The notes beneath the pieces are model-generated. The model did no database searches and was not told the DNA's origin. It was given only the letters and a program-made list of their open reading frames with translations. From Desulfonatronum lacustre DSM 10312 (GTDB lineage: Bacteria > Desulfobacterota > Desulfovibrionia > Desulfovibrionales > Desulfonatronaceae): a stretch of 64,000 nt of DNA. The stretch is from assembly GCF_000519265.1 (NCBI RefSeq), contig NZ_KI912608.1:3071313-3135312 (forward strand), read 5' to 3'. Shown in pieces: positions 30,993-39,486 of this stretch. Both the position numbers and the translations under genes were made by a program. The number at the start of each line of letters is the position of its first letter. Within the stretch, counting starts at the first letter, position 1.

Positions 30993-32158
30993 GCATGATC
31001 GAGGTCTCCTTGACTCGCCTCGGACGAGGCGACGTATTCCCGCGGATTCATTCCCAGCATGCAGAAGACTTCATACGGAATTGTCCCCCACCAGGAGGAC
31101 AGTTCTTCCGGCGTAATCGCGTCACCTTCGTCCGGGCCCAGCAGCACGGCCATGTCTCCGGGCGCGACGCCGGGAACGTGGGACACGTCTACGGCGGTCA
31201 TCTGCATGCACACCCGGCCGAGGACTTTGACCCGTTGACCGCGCAGCAGCATCCAGCCCTTGTTCGACAATCCCCGTGAATAGGCGTCCGCGTACCCGGC
31301 GGCGACCACGGCCACGGTCTTGTCCCGGTCCGCGACAAAGGTCCGTCCGTAGGAGATGGACGCCCCCTTGGCCAGGGGATGCACGGCCAGCACCGGAGCC
31401 TGGACGCGCATGGCCGGGCGCAGATCTCGGCCCAGATATTCCAATTCAGTGCCGTGGAATGGGTTGGCCCCGTAAAGGGCGATGCCCGGTCGCTGCCGGT
31501 CCCAGGCCAGTTCAGGATAGGCCAGGAGCCCCGCGGAATTGGTCAGGGAGCAGCGTGGGAGTATTCCAGCGGTCGTGAGGCCGGACTGGAGACGGGCCTG
31601 GACGATCAGGTACCGGGTCGCCTGTTCCCGGACGAATTCCGCCTGGTCGGGGTCGTCCGCAGTGGCCAGGTGGCTGAACAGCCACCGAGGTTCCACATCG
31701 CGGCAGTGGGCCAGGGTCTCCAGGACCATGTCCACCTCCGCATGGTTAAAGCCCAGCCTGGCCATACCCGTGTCGAACTTCAGGGCCACCGCGGCCCGGC
31801 GCTTTGTCGCGTCGGCGGCGGTCTGGAGCCACGTCAACTGGTCGTGTCGCGCGGCTACCGGCACGATATCGCGTTGCACCGCCTCGCGGGCCTCTTCGGA
31901 GGACTGGGGACCCAGCAGGGCGAACACGGTCCCCCGGACCTCCGGGCGCAATCGGGTCGCCTCGGCCACCGTACCCACGGCGAAACAGTCCGCCCCGCTC
32001 TCCGCCAAGGCTTTGGCAACGGGGATCAATCCGTGACCGTAGGCATCGGATTTGATCACGGCGATCAGCCCGGTCCCCCGGGAGCGCAACAGCCGAAAAT
32101 TATCCTGGATTGCGCCAAGGTCCACGGTGACCCGGAGCAGGTTGGAGTCAATGGGCAT
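30959..32158 (-). CDS. alr: Alanine racemase
   Basis: About 399 residues from the ATG at 32158 (AGGA ten bases before). It makes D-alanine for peptidoglycan with PLP. PLP lysine K36 sits in AVIKSDAYGHG, the catalytic tyrosine is in ISYGRTFVAD, and the C-terminal beta domain ends IPYEVFCMLGMNPREYV. The final 22 residues (ASSEAS...SAWG) go past the normal end, into the GGDEF remnant read in another frame. This suggests that the original stop was lost by a deletion or recombination at the same junction. The core is complete, so activity is expected. Confidence 0.92.
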   Translation of the reverse strand: MPIDSNLLRVTVDLGAIQDNFRLLRSRGTGLIAVIKSDAYGHGLIPVAKALAESGADCFAVGTVAEATRLRPEVRGTVFALLGPQSSEEAREAVQRDIVPVAARHDQLTWLQTAADATKRRAAVALKFDTGMARLGFNHAEVDMVLETLAHCRDVEPRWLFSHLATADDPDQAEFVREQATRYLIVQARLQSGLTTAGILPRCSLTNSAGLLAYPELAWDRQRPGIALYGANPFHGTELEYLGRDLRPAMRVQAPVLAVHPLAKGASISYGRTFVADRDKTVAVVAAGYADAYSRGLSNKGWMLLRGQRVKVLGRVCMQMTAVDVSHVPGVAPGDMAVLLGPDEGDAITPEELSSWWGTIPYEVFCMLGMNPREYVASSEASQGDLDHARSDTSPSAWG

Positions 32159-32214
32159 GATGCGAGCGTCCTGTTCGGTCAATTGCCGTTCGATTTCGCG
32201 GTAATGATTTCAAA

Positions 32215-32754
32215 CTACAGCACGTCTTCAATGGCCAGTTCCGCCACGTCCACGTCCACGGCCAGCCAAACCAGTTCGAGGTCCCTGGCGAAGAAATAGT
32301 GAGCCTGCCCCTGGCCCAAGGCCATGTAGAAAACGACGTCGTTTTTGACGCGGGGCATCAGGTGAGAAAAGCCGTGGCCTTCCTTGGCCATGATCTCGGC
32401 CATCTCTTCCATGTCCGTCACGACCCGTCGAGGATCGTCGTACAGGGAAACGTAATACGTGGCCGAACCCGGAGGCCCTTTGTATTCGGCAATGTAGTTG
32501 GCTTGGGTGGCCACGTCCCCGTGATGCATCCGGTTGATGATCGCGGCGGCGCGCCGGCCGTCGATCAGCTCGACCAACTCCATTCCGGCGATGGTTCGAG
32601 GGATGAATTCAGGGATGGAAGAAGACGCTTGGTCCGCTGTTTGATCCGCCGCCGCCGGGATCGGCATGTAGACGGTGATCAGGGCGAGCAGGATGATAAC
32701 GGCGGGGGTCGGGTGCAGGGTAATCTTCGGAGAAGAAGATGCATGGAGCCGCAT
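32215..32754 (-). CDS. Hypothetical secreted protein
   Basis: 179 residues; a hydrophobic segment at about 16-34 (AVIILLALITVYMPIPAAA) is a probable signal peptide. The mature part has a mixed alpha/beta pattern (GMELVELIDGRRAAAIINRMHHG, ATYYVSLYDDPRRV, DVVFYMALGQGQAHYFFA, LVWLAVDVDV), which resembles a small periplasmic domain I cannot name. AAGGAAC precedes the ATG. Ends 57 bp before alr on the same strand and may be cotranscribed. Confidence 0.72.
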   Translation of the reverse strand: MRLHASSSPKITLHPTPAVIILLALITVYMPIPAAADQTADQASSSIPEFIPRTIAGMELVELIDGRRAAAIINRMHHGDVATQANYIAEYKGPPGSATYYVSLYDDPRRVVTDMEEMAEIMAKEGHGFSHLMPRVKNDVVFYMALGQGQAHYFFARDLELVWLAVDVDVAELAIEDVL

Positions 32755-32835
32755 AACGACGTTCCTTGATAGCTGGTGGGTTGATCGAACGTAACGCGGG
32801 GAGACCCGTGCGATCCGGGCCTCTCCGCGTTGATT

Positions 32836-33207
32836 TCAATTTTTGACCGTCACGTCCACGACGTTTTGGCGGGCGATGCTGATTTCTTGGCCTCCTTCCT
32901 GCTTCACGAAGACGTGCATGAAGCCCATGACTTCATACGCTCCATCCTCCAGGGCGGAGGTGTCCCATCGGACCGGAAAATACGTGTCCTGGTCCTCGGA
33001 CTCTCCGATCTTCACCCAGGTGCTTTCGCCTTTCTTCCGGTAATACCAGGGGTTGGTAATCCTGTTAACCGGGCCCTTGATGTTAAGTTTCGCCAATTGC
33101 TTGGCCAGTAATTCCCTGTCCAGATCCTCACGCAGCAGAATCGTGCCGGAGTAGACCTGAGACACCTCGGTGGGCACGATGAAGAGTGGTCCCCAGTTGT
33201 ACGACAT
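32836..33207 (-). CDS. Hypothetical protein, beta-rich
   Basis: 123 residues; no signal peptide or membrane segment. It begins MSYNWGPLFIVPTEVSQVYSG and contains NPWYYRKKGESTWVKIGES, TYFPVRWDTSALEDGAYEVMGF, a pattern of paired strands resembling a fibronectin- or immunoglobulin-like fold. I do not recognise the family. Start chosen at 33207 because AAGGAGG precedes it; a longer frame from 33273 lacks such a signal. Followed by the secreted protein gene at 32754 in the same direction. Confidence 0.72.
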   Translation of the reverse strand: MSYNWGPLFIVPTEVSQVYSGTILLREDLDRELLAKQLAKLNIKGPVNRITNPWYYRKKGESTWVKIGESEDQDTYFPVRWDTSALEDGAYEVMGFMHVFVKQEGGQEISIARQNVVDVTVKN

Positions 33208-33394
33208 GACGCGCCTCCTTTTTTCGATGCTGATTTCTCGGTGCTCTCTCGACGTTTTGAACTGATCGATCACGGATCGGTCGGTTACCTGGAAAACCGT
33301 GTATACACTTTCCCGTTATCCAACTCCATCAAGCAAAGCAACCGACTACAGCCGAACATGGGAGATTTGTTCTCGATTCTCACACGCTATTAGG

Positions 33395-33694
33395 ATCGGT
33401 ATCGAAATCGTGATCGAAATCGAAATCGAAATGAACGTCATATCCTACGAGGTGCTGTAATTACAGTAATGCGCAGTATTTGTAACTACTCAGTACATTT
33501 AGAGCCCGCTCTTGCTCCGGCAATCGGTATCGGGGTCGGCGCTTCGCTATCGGAATCGGAATCGAAACAGGAAGAATTTAGAACGCATCCCAGCGTTTTC
33601 GATCCCGATCCCGATTCCGATTCCGACCCCGGCAACAGAATTTCTCTGTGCTGAGTAGTTACCAGTATTTTTCGACTTCGATACCGATTTCGAT
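33395..33694. repeat. GAAATCG-type inverted-repeat element E, interrupted
   Basis: Left arm 33395-33432 (ATCGGTATCGAAATCG then ATCGAA units) and right arm 33671-33694 (GACTTCGATACCGATTTCG) pair with each other; MITE copy 3 with its target duplication lies between. Removing the MITE gives one continuous hairpin element of about 110 bp like A, B and D. Confidence 0.65.
33482..33662. mobile_element. MITE copy 3 (IS66-like ends), 181 bp
   Basis: GTAACTACTCAG (33482-33493) and CTGAGTAGTTAC (33651-33662) are perfect inverted ends, flanked by CAGTATTT at 33474-33481 and 33663-33670, a perfect 8-bp target duplication. Interior highly similar to copy 2. Inserted inside element E. Confidence 0.9.
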
Positions 33695-33724
33695 AAGAAC
33701 GGGTTTGCCCGACTACAGCCGAAT

Positions 33725-36115
33725 CTATGCCGGAAAGAAAACCGGCAGCAGCCAGACGCAGACCAGCATGGAGATGATGGTCAGGGGAACGCCCAGTTTC
33801 AGGTAGTCCACGAAGCGGTAGCCGCCGGGACTCATTACCAGCAGGTGGGCCGGATGGGACAGCGGGCTGGCGTAGCTGGAGGAGGCGGACATGGCTACGG
33901 TCATCATCAGCAATTGGGGCGAGATGGCCAGGGTTTCGGCGGTAGTCAGGGCCACCGGGGCCATCAGGACCACCAGGGCAGCGGTGGGGATGACCTGGGT
34001 GCCGAGCACCGTGGCCAGGAACAGGGCCGCGACCACCCAGCGGGGGCCGAGGTCTCCGACCACGGCGAGCAGAGCCTCGGCACCCATCTGGGCCGCGCCG
34101 GTGTTTTCCACGGCCACGCCCAGGGGGAGCATGCAGGCTATCAAGAAGACGACCTTCCACTCAATGGCTCGGTAGGCCTCGTCCATGCTGATGCATTTGA
34201 GGAGGACCATCAGGGTCGAGCCCACCAGGGCGGCGATGGCAATGGGCAACAGGCCGAAGATGGCGCTGAGCACCACGCTGAGCATGATCGTCGCGGCGAT
34301 GGGGGCCTTTTCCAGACGCGGGGCCTGGGCCGCGGACTGGTCGAGCACGAGAAAGTCGGGATTGCGGGCAATGGCTTCCAGGCTGCGCCGGGGGCCGTGG
34401 ACCAGCAGGGCGTCCCCGAACTGAAGGGGCAGGTCCTGCAGTCCGGTCCGATGGGCCCGCCCCTTGCGCCAGACGGCCAGGACGCTGACCCCGTACTGAT
34501 CCCGAAACATCAAATCGGCCAGGGTCTTTCCGGCCAGGGAGGTCCGCGGTGAAAGCAGGACTTCGGTCACGGCCACCTGTTGAGATTCCAGCTCGGCCAG
34601 CAGCTCGCTGTCCTGCTCGGCGATGGTCAGTTCCTGCAAGCCTTGCAGCAGCTCCAGGTCCCGTTCCGTGCCCTGTAACACGAGCAGGTCGCCGGGGCGG
34701 ACGATTTCACTGGCCGCGGGCATGCAGACCATGGCGTCGTCCCGCAGGATGCTGACCACGGTCAGGCCGAAGGCGTTGCCCAACCGGCTGTCCATCAGAT
34801 CCCGTCCGGCCAGTACCGAGCCCTCCGGCACCCGCACGGCCAGAAAGTGGACCTTGCCGCCCGGAAGCACGCTCCGAAGTTCGCCCGAACTTTCATTGGA
34901 AGCTTCCCTCAAATTTCGCAAGGGGCCGGTCTGAATCGGGATCGGGTCCGTGATAATCCCGTTTTGAACCAGCTTGTCCAGAGGCTCCCGCTCCCCTTGG
35001 AGCAGGAGGCGGTCTCCCGGAGTGAAGCGGTGATACTGCGGATGCCTGAGGGTCCGACCCTCGACCGTGCGGACGCGCAGCACCTGGACCAGATGCTCCC
35101 GCCGCAGGCCGCTTTGGGCCAGGGTTGTTCCGACCAGAGGGGACTGCTCGCCGACATGGCCTTCGACAATGGCCGTGCGCTCGCAAAACAGGGCGTCCAG
35201 ATGCCCAAGCGGTTCCACCCGCAGGTGCTGGTCGCCGTGGAAGCGTTGGAGCTGTTCCGGTTGCCCATGTACGATGACGGTGTCTCCGGCCTCGAGCACG
35301 TCCGTGGCCCTGGGGGCCAGCATCAACATGCCCTTGCGTTGCAGGGCCACCACGGTCAGGTACAGGGCCGAGCCGATCCGGCTTTCGGCCAAGGTGCGGC
35401 CGTCCAGGGGGGAGTCGGCCGGGATGGTGATGGAGAAAACATGGGAGTCCATCTCGTAGGAAGCCCCGGAAGACCGTCCCCGCTGTCCCGTCGCGGACGG
35501 TCCGGGCTTGTGGGTCGGCAGCATCCGGCGGCCGATGAGCACCACGAAGATGATCCCGGCCGCGACGATGGCCGCGGTGATGGGCGTGAAGTCCAGCAGG
35601 GCGAAGGGCGCGTAACCGGCGTTGCGCAGGGCGTCCGTGGCCAGGATGTTGGGCGGGGTGGAAATCCCGGTGAACGGCCCGCCCAGCAGGCAGCCCAGGG
35701 CCAGGGGCATTAACAGCCTTGACGGAGGGCGACCGCTGCGCCGGGCCAGTTCCATGGTCGCGGGCAACAAAATCGCGGCCACGGTGACCGTGTTGATCAG
35801 GGCGGAAAGCAGGCTTGCGGCCACCATCAGGGCGATGATCAAAACGGCCTCGCTGCCTTTGGCGAAGTGTTGCAGCGGCTTGCCCAGTTGATGGGCCACT
35901 CCGGTGCGGGTCAGCCCGGCGGACAGAATGAACATGGCCCAAACCGTGACCACGGCCGGACTGCTGAAGCCGGCCAGAGCGTCTTGCGGGGAGACGAGAC
36001 CGGTCAGGGCCAGGGCGGACAGCACCAGCAGTCCCACCAGGTCCACCCGCAGCCATCCAGCGATGAACACCACCAGGGCCGCCGCGATGATCGTCGTCAG
36101 AAGAAAGATATCCAT
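33725..36115 (-). CDS. SLC13/DASS-type permease with four RCK-C domains
   Basis: 796 residues. N-terminal TM block (1-200) has AGFSSPAVVTVWAMFILSAGLTRTGVA, a family motif, and the C-terminal TM block (about 600-796) carries AATIMLSVV and IPTAALVVLMAPVALTTAET. Between them lie four TrkA-C/RCK-C-like units (about 225-300, 308-385, 418-495, 505-580), each with a pattern like LxGRTLAESRIG ... VLEAGDTVIVHG. Related transporters have two RCK-C units; four is unusual. SLC13/ArsB-like proteins carry sulfate, di-carboxylates or other anions; in a sulfate reducer sulfate is an attractive guess, but no substrate residues were identified. Confidence 0.88.
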   Translation of the reverse strand: MDIFLLTTIIAAALVVFIAGWLRVDLVGLLVLSALALTGLVSPQDALAGFSSPAVVTVWAMFILSAGLTRTGVAHQLGKPLQHFAKGSEAVLIIALMVAASLLSALINTVTVAAILLPATMELARRSGRPPSRLLMPLALGCLLGGPFTGISTPPNILATDALRNAGYAPFALLDFTPITAAIVAAGIIFVVLIGRRMLPTHKPGPSATGQRGRSSGASYEMDSHVFSITIPADSPLDGRTLAESRIGSALYLTVVALQRKGMLMLAPRATDVLEAGDTVIVHGQPEQLQRFHGDQHLRVEPLGHLDALFCERTAIVEGHVGEQSPLVGTTLAQSGLRREHLVQVLRVRTVEGRTLRHPQYHRFTPGDRLLLQGEREPLDKLVQNGIITDPIPIQTGPLRNLREASNESSGELRSVLPGGKVHFLAVRVPEGSVLAGRDLMDSRLGNAFGLTVVSILRDDAMVCMPAASEIVRPGDLLVLQGTERDLELLQGLQELTIAEQDSELLAELESQQVAVTEVLLSPRTSLAGKTLADLMFRDQYGVSVLAVWRKGRAHRTGLQDLPLQFGDALLVHGPRRSLEAIARNPDFLVLDQSAAQAPRLEKAPIAATIMLSVVLSAIFGLLPIAIAALVGSTLMVLLKCISMDEAYRAIEWKVVFLIACMLPLGVAVENTGAAQMGAEALLAVVGDLGPRWVVAALFLATVLGTQVIPTAALVVLMAPVALTTAETLAISPQLLMMTVAMSASSSYASPLSHPAHLLVMSPGGYRFVDYLKLGVPLTIISMLVCVWLLPVFFPA

Positions 36116-36142
36116 GGCGTACCGTGATCCTTGAAGAGTATT

Positions 36143-37105
36143 TCAGAGAGCGGAAATGTCGTTGTTCGGGCGGTTTTCAGCCAAGTCGCGGGTCGCCTCG
36201 GACAGCGCCTCCACGGAGAGTTCGGACGGCAACGCCCAAGGGGGAGGCCAGTTCGGGAGCAGATGAAATTCCTGACCGGGCCAGACGATATGCCAGGCAT
36301 GGAGCAGCATGCCGCCGGGGCGGGGCGGGCCGCCGTATTTGACGTCTCCGATCAGAGGATGACCGCGGGTGGCCAGTTGCACCCGGATCTGGTGGGTGCG
36401 CCCGGTCAGCGGCGCGACCAGGACCAGGGCGGCGTCCTGAGACTGGAAGAGGGTTCGGACCAGGGTCCGGGAAGGTTTGCCCGCGCCGACGCGCATTTTT
36501 TCACCAAGGCCCGTGCGGACCTTGGCCGTCTCGTCCCGCAACAGCGCGGGCTCGCGCCAAGAGGGGCGTCCCTGGACCCAGGCCAGGTAGGTTTTGCGAA
36601 CCTTTTCGGAACGCCACAGGTCTTGCAGGGCTTGGAGCCGGGCGTAGGTCTTGGCCACGACCAGCAGGCCGGAAGTGTCCCGGTCCAGGCGGTGAGCCAG
36701 GGCGGGCTTCCAGGGGTGATCCGCGAAACGAGCGGCTAGGCGGCCCGCGACGCCGTCCTGGTGGCCGGTCCCGGCGTGGACCGGGAGACCTTTGGGTTTG
36801 GCCAGGACGAGCAGGTCGTGGTCTTCATGCACCACGTCAAGAAGGCGGTCTTCGGGGCTGTCGAGAACCGGAGCGGGGGAAGGTCCTGGTTCCGGCAGGT
36901 CGTGGGGCGGAACGCGGACGCGGTGGTTTGCTTCAAGACGGGTCCCGGGCTTGGCCCGGGACCCGTTCACCCGAACCTGGCCGGTACGGATCCAACGCTG
37001 CAAGGCCGAAGCCGGGACCGCGCCGACCAGGCGGCGCTGGAGGAACTGAAGCAGCTTCTGCCCGGCCTCGGGTTCGCTCACCGTCCAGACTTGGACTCCC
37101 GGCAC
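36143..37105 (-). CDS. RluA-family 23S rRNA pseudouridine synthase
   Basis: 320 residues with an N-terminal S4 RNA-binding segment (about 15-65, LLQFLQRRLVGAVP, WIRTGQVRVNGSRAKPGTRL), then the catalytic RluA domain with Asp141 in AHRLDRDTSGLLVVAKT and the later KTYLAWVQG and GRTHQIRVQLA motifs. It converts uridines of rRNA, probably positions handled by RluC/RluD-like enzymes, in 23S rRNA. It sits 12 bp after the FG-GAP protein gene and 27 bp before the SLC13 gene on the same strand. Confidence 0.93.
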   Translation of the reverse strand: MPGVQVWTVSEPEAGQKLLQFLQRRLVGAVPASALQRWIRTGQVRVNGSRAKPGTRLEANHRVRVPPHDLPEPGPSPAPVLDSPEDRLLDVVHEDHDLLVLAKPKGLPVHAGTGHQDGVAGRLAARFADHPWKPALAHRLDRDTSGLLVVAKTYARLQALQDLWRSEKVRKTYLAWVQGRPSWREPALLRDETAKVRTGLGEKMRVGAGKPSRTLVRTLFQSQDAALVLVAPLTGRTHQIRVQLATRGHPLIGDVKYGGPPRPGGMLLHAWHIVWPGQEFHLLPNWPPPWALPSELSVEALSEATRDLAENRPNNDISAL

Positions 37106-37117
37106 GGCTATCCGGTA

Positions 37118-38800
37118 CTATTCCAGACCGATGTCCAGAGTGGTCCCGGCATCCGGCACGGTGTCCAGGTCCAGGGCGTAGGTCAGCAACACGGTGCGGC
37201 GTTGGGTGAACCCGGTCACTCCGGGGTGGGTGTTCACCAGGACGAAAAGTTCGGTGCGTCCGTCGTTCATCACGTCCGCCAGGCCGTAATCCACCACCGT
37301 GCCGCGAATGCGCCGGGTCTTCCAGTTGATGTTCAGGTTGATGCCGTCCCAGAACAGGGAGTGGATTTCTCCCTGGGGGAAATACCGGTAGCGGGCGAAG
37401 AACTGGGCCGAAAGAGAGATGTTCCTGTTGACCAGCAGGTTCCAGGGCGAGTTTCGGTCCAAACGAAACGGGACCAAGCGCGAGGGAATGTAGTAGTAGT
37501 CCCGCATCTCCTCGTCCTTGAGCTGGCCGAGGCCCGGCATGGAGTCGTCCGTCACCAGACCGAGGGCCGAGCCTGCATAGGACTCTTCGGTGACCGACTG
37601 GAAGCTGTTGGTGGCCGAAAAGATTCGCAGTTTGTCGCGATGGTCGGCGATGACGATCTTGAAGTCGTTGTCCTGGGGCAGAAAGGTGAAATTAAAGACG
37701 TTGGCCTCCTTTGGCAGGTTCAGAGGCGTGCCCGGTTCCAGACGCCCGTCCATACGCAACACCTCGTGCACGCTGGAGTCGAAGAGCCGATTGCGACCCT
37801 GGCGCTGTCCGATCAGGACGTGACGGTAGTCCGGGGGATGGCGCACCACGTTCATGTACAGGGGGATGCGGTCTTCAAGGAGCGTGAAGCGACCGTCGAC
37901 GAAGCTGAGGATGAACGAGCGCGGAGCTTCTTCGAGAATCGCCGAGACGATGATTTCCTGAGAACCGTCCCGGTTGATGTCCAACAGGTTGATGTTCAGG
38001 CACTGAATCCGGGTTGGGGCGGCGTATTCAGCCAGGGGCATCAGCCTGTTGTCCACCACGTGGTAGGCCAGGACTTTGTTGTCCGTGAGGAGGAATATCT
38101 CGTTTTTGCCGTTGCCGTCGGCGTCGCCGACCGCCATGCCCAGGGAGGCGAAGGGCAGGGCCTGGCTGCGCCAGCGGCCTGGCGCATCCGCTGAGCCGGC
38201 GTACAGGATTTCCGGATTCAGGTGGTAGGGATTCCGTTCCGGGCCGTATTCGTTGTAGATCAGGTCCGGATGGCTCGGCCCGGCGGCCTGGGTTGGTTGG
38301 CCCGCCTGGGGCTGGGCGGCCTGCTCCTGGCGTCTGCCGAAGACCTGGGCGTTGATCTCCCGGGCCACGCCTTCCAGCGCGGGAATCAGGTCGTTGAGAG
38401 GAACCTGGGCGGAGTAGGGAAAGTCATTGCCCTGGACGTCCAGGACATGAGCGTCCAGACTGGCTTGGTCGCCGAGAATCGTCACGCTGCCGAAGATCAG
38501 ATAGTCCGTGCCCAAGGCGTCAAGCGCCGTTTGGGCTTCTTCCTGGGAAGCCGGGGTCGTGGGAACGACCTGGGTGATGACGGGCCTGTCCACGTCTTCA
38601 AAGCGTTCGGCCCACTTGAGCCGTGAGGTGAGCATGGTCTGCACGCCCTGCCCCAGGTAGGCATACTGGTCCGGGCCGTGCACGGTGAAGGGCAGCACGG
38701 CGAAGCGCTTCAGCGCGTCCTCGGCCAGGACCGCCTTGGGCGGCGTCGCGCAGGTGAACAAAACAACGGCCATCAGCAAAAAACGAAAGAAATGACGCAT
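37118..38800 (-). CDS. Secreted FG-GAP/VCBS-repeat protein with FlgO/TolB-like N-terminal domain
   Basis: About 560 residues with a signal peptide (MRHFFRFLLMAVVLFTCATPPKA). Residues about 30-165 (RFAVLPFTVHGPDQYAYLGQ, ALDALGTDYLIFGSVTILG, SLDAHVLDVQ) look like the FlgO/TolB N-terminal fold; the rest has VCBS/FG-GAP-like repeats (for example AVGDADGNGKNEIFLLTDN, DINRDGSQEIIVSAILE, DVMNDGRTELFVLVN) that suggest a beta-propeller. Start at 38800 after AAGGAGA; the open frame continuing to 39094 is not supported. Proteins of this layout occur in Desulfovibrio-like bacteria; function unknown, probably periplasmic. Confidence 0.85.
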   Translation of the reverse strand: MRHFFRFLLMAVVLFTCATPPKAVLAEDALKRFAVLPFTVHGPDQYAYLGQGVQTMLTSRLKWAERFEDVDRPVITQVVPTTPASQEEAQTALDALGTDYLIFGSVTILGDQASLDAHVLDVQGNDFPYSAQVPLNDLIPALEGVAREINAQVFGRRQEQAAQPQAGQPTQAAGPSHPDLIYNEYGPERNPYHLNPEILYAGSADAPGRWRSQALPFASLGMAVGDADGNGKNEIFLLTDNKVLAYHVVDNRLMPLAEYAAPTRIQCLNINLLDINRDGSQEIIVSAILEEAPRSFILSFVDGRFTLLEDRIPLYMNVVRHPPDYRHVLIGQRQGRNRLFDSSVHEVLRMDGRLEPGTPLNLPKEANVFNFTFLPQDNDFKIVIADHRDKLRIFSATNSFQSVTEESYAGSALGLVTDDSMPGLGQLKDEEMRDYYYIPSRLVPFRLDRNSPWNLLVNRNISLSAQFFARYRYFPQGEIHSLFWDGINLNINWKTRRIRGTVVDYGLADVMNDGRTELFVLVNTHPGVTGFTQRRTVLLTYALDLDTVPDAGTTLDIGLE

Positions 38801-38832
38801 GGAGGTCTCCTTGACATTGGCGGGGAGGGATA

Positions 38833-39336
38833 TCATGTCGGGCTGGTCGCGTCGCGCAGGATCACGACGAGTTGTCCGGGACCGGGACGGCTCAGCGTGA
38901 CCCGGGCGGAGTTGACGATGGTTTGGGCCAGGGTTTCCAGTTCCTCCGAAAGTCCGGGCCGGAAGGCGGAAGGTCGGCCTTCGGGAAGGTGCAGTCGGAG
39001 GTGATTTTCGACGTCGTCGCTGAACAAATCCGGTCCGATCCACATTTGCACGTCGCCGCGGGGTTGGGATACTAGCGAGAGATACAACAGCCACAACCCA
39101 TGAATCCTATCCCGATCCGGTGTTCCGGGAGCCAGCAGCAATTCCAGCTTCGTGGACAGGTCGTCCACCACCGCGCCCAGTCTGGACTCCAGGGTGTCGA
39201 GTACAGCGGAACGTCGACTCGGCGGACAGTGCTCCAGGGCTTGGAACAGGGCTGCGAACAACGCGGCTGAAATATCCCGTGAACCATCTCCGGAAGCCGT
39301 TAGGTTCGAAAAGGTGAAAGGCGAGTCAAGAGACAT
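38833..39336 (-). CDS. Hypothetical protein
   Basis: 167 residues from the ATG at 39336 (no clear ribosome site; a TTG at 39381 is the alternative). Predicted helical, soluble, no signal peptide, with ALFQALEHCPPSRRSAVLDTLESRLGAVVDDL and a C-terminal strand pair ending GPGQLVVILRDA. Not recognised. It ends 32 bp before the FG-GAP protein gene on the same strand and is divergent from the Sun-type methyltransferase; the two share an intergenic region containing a 20-bp palindrome. Confidence 0.6.
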   Translation of the reverse strand: MSLDSPFTFSNLTASGDGSRDISAALFAALFQALEHCPPSRRSAVLDTLESRLGAVVDDLSTKLELLLAPGTPDRDRIHGLWLLYLSLVSQPRGDVQMWIGPDLFSDDVENHLRLHLPEGRPSAFRPGLSEELETLAQTIVNSARVTLSRPGPGQLVVILRDATSPT

Positions 39337-39443
39337 GCCGGAAACGGGATCGGGCAAGGGCTCGGAGAATGGGGCGATCAACGGAAATGGTCCACTGTTG
39401 TTTGGAGAGTCGAAAAAATCATTTTAGACGCTTTCATTCACCA

Positions 39444-39463
39444 ACGCAAATGATCATTTGCGT
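39444..39463. promoter_or_regulatory. Perfect 20-bp palindrome between divergent genes
   Basis: ACGCAAATGA followed directly by its reverse complement, 24 bp before the methyltransferase start and about 108 bp before the divergent hypothetical gene. No T-run, so more like an operator than a terminator. Confidence 0.55.
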
Positions 39464-39486
39464 ACATACGGGAGAGAACAGGCCGC

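Larger units (their letters stand above)
33208..33724. other. Repeat-filled intergenic region
   Basis: 517 bp without genes. It holds a GAAATCG-type inverted element (E) with MITE copy 3 inside it, and a 14-bp direct repeat CGACTACAGCCGAA at 33343-33356 and 33710-33723 that brackets both. The right copy lies just after the SLC13 stop codon. Confidence 0.75.

Noticed and set aside
38801-39094. N-terminal extension of the FG-GAP protein
   Set aside because: Signal peptide begins at 38800 after AAGGAGA; upstream frame overlaps another gene and is arginine/proline-rich noise.
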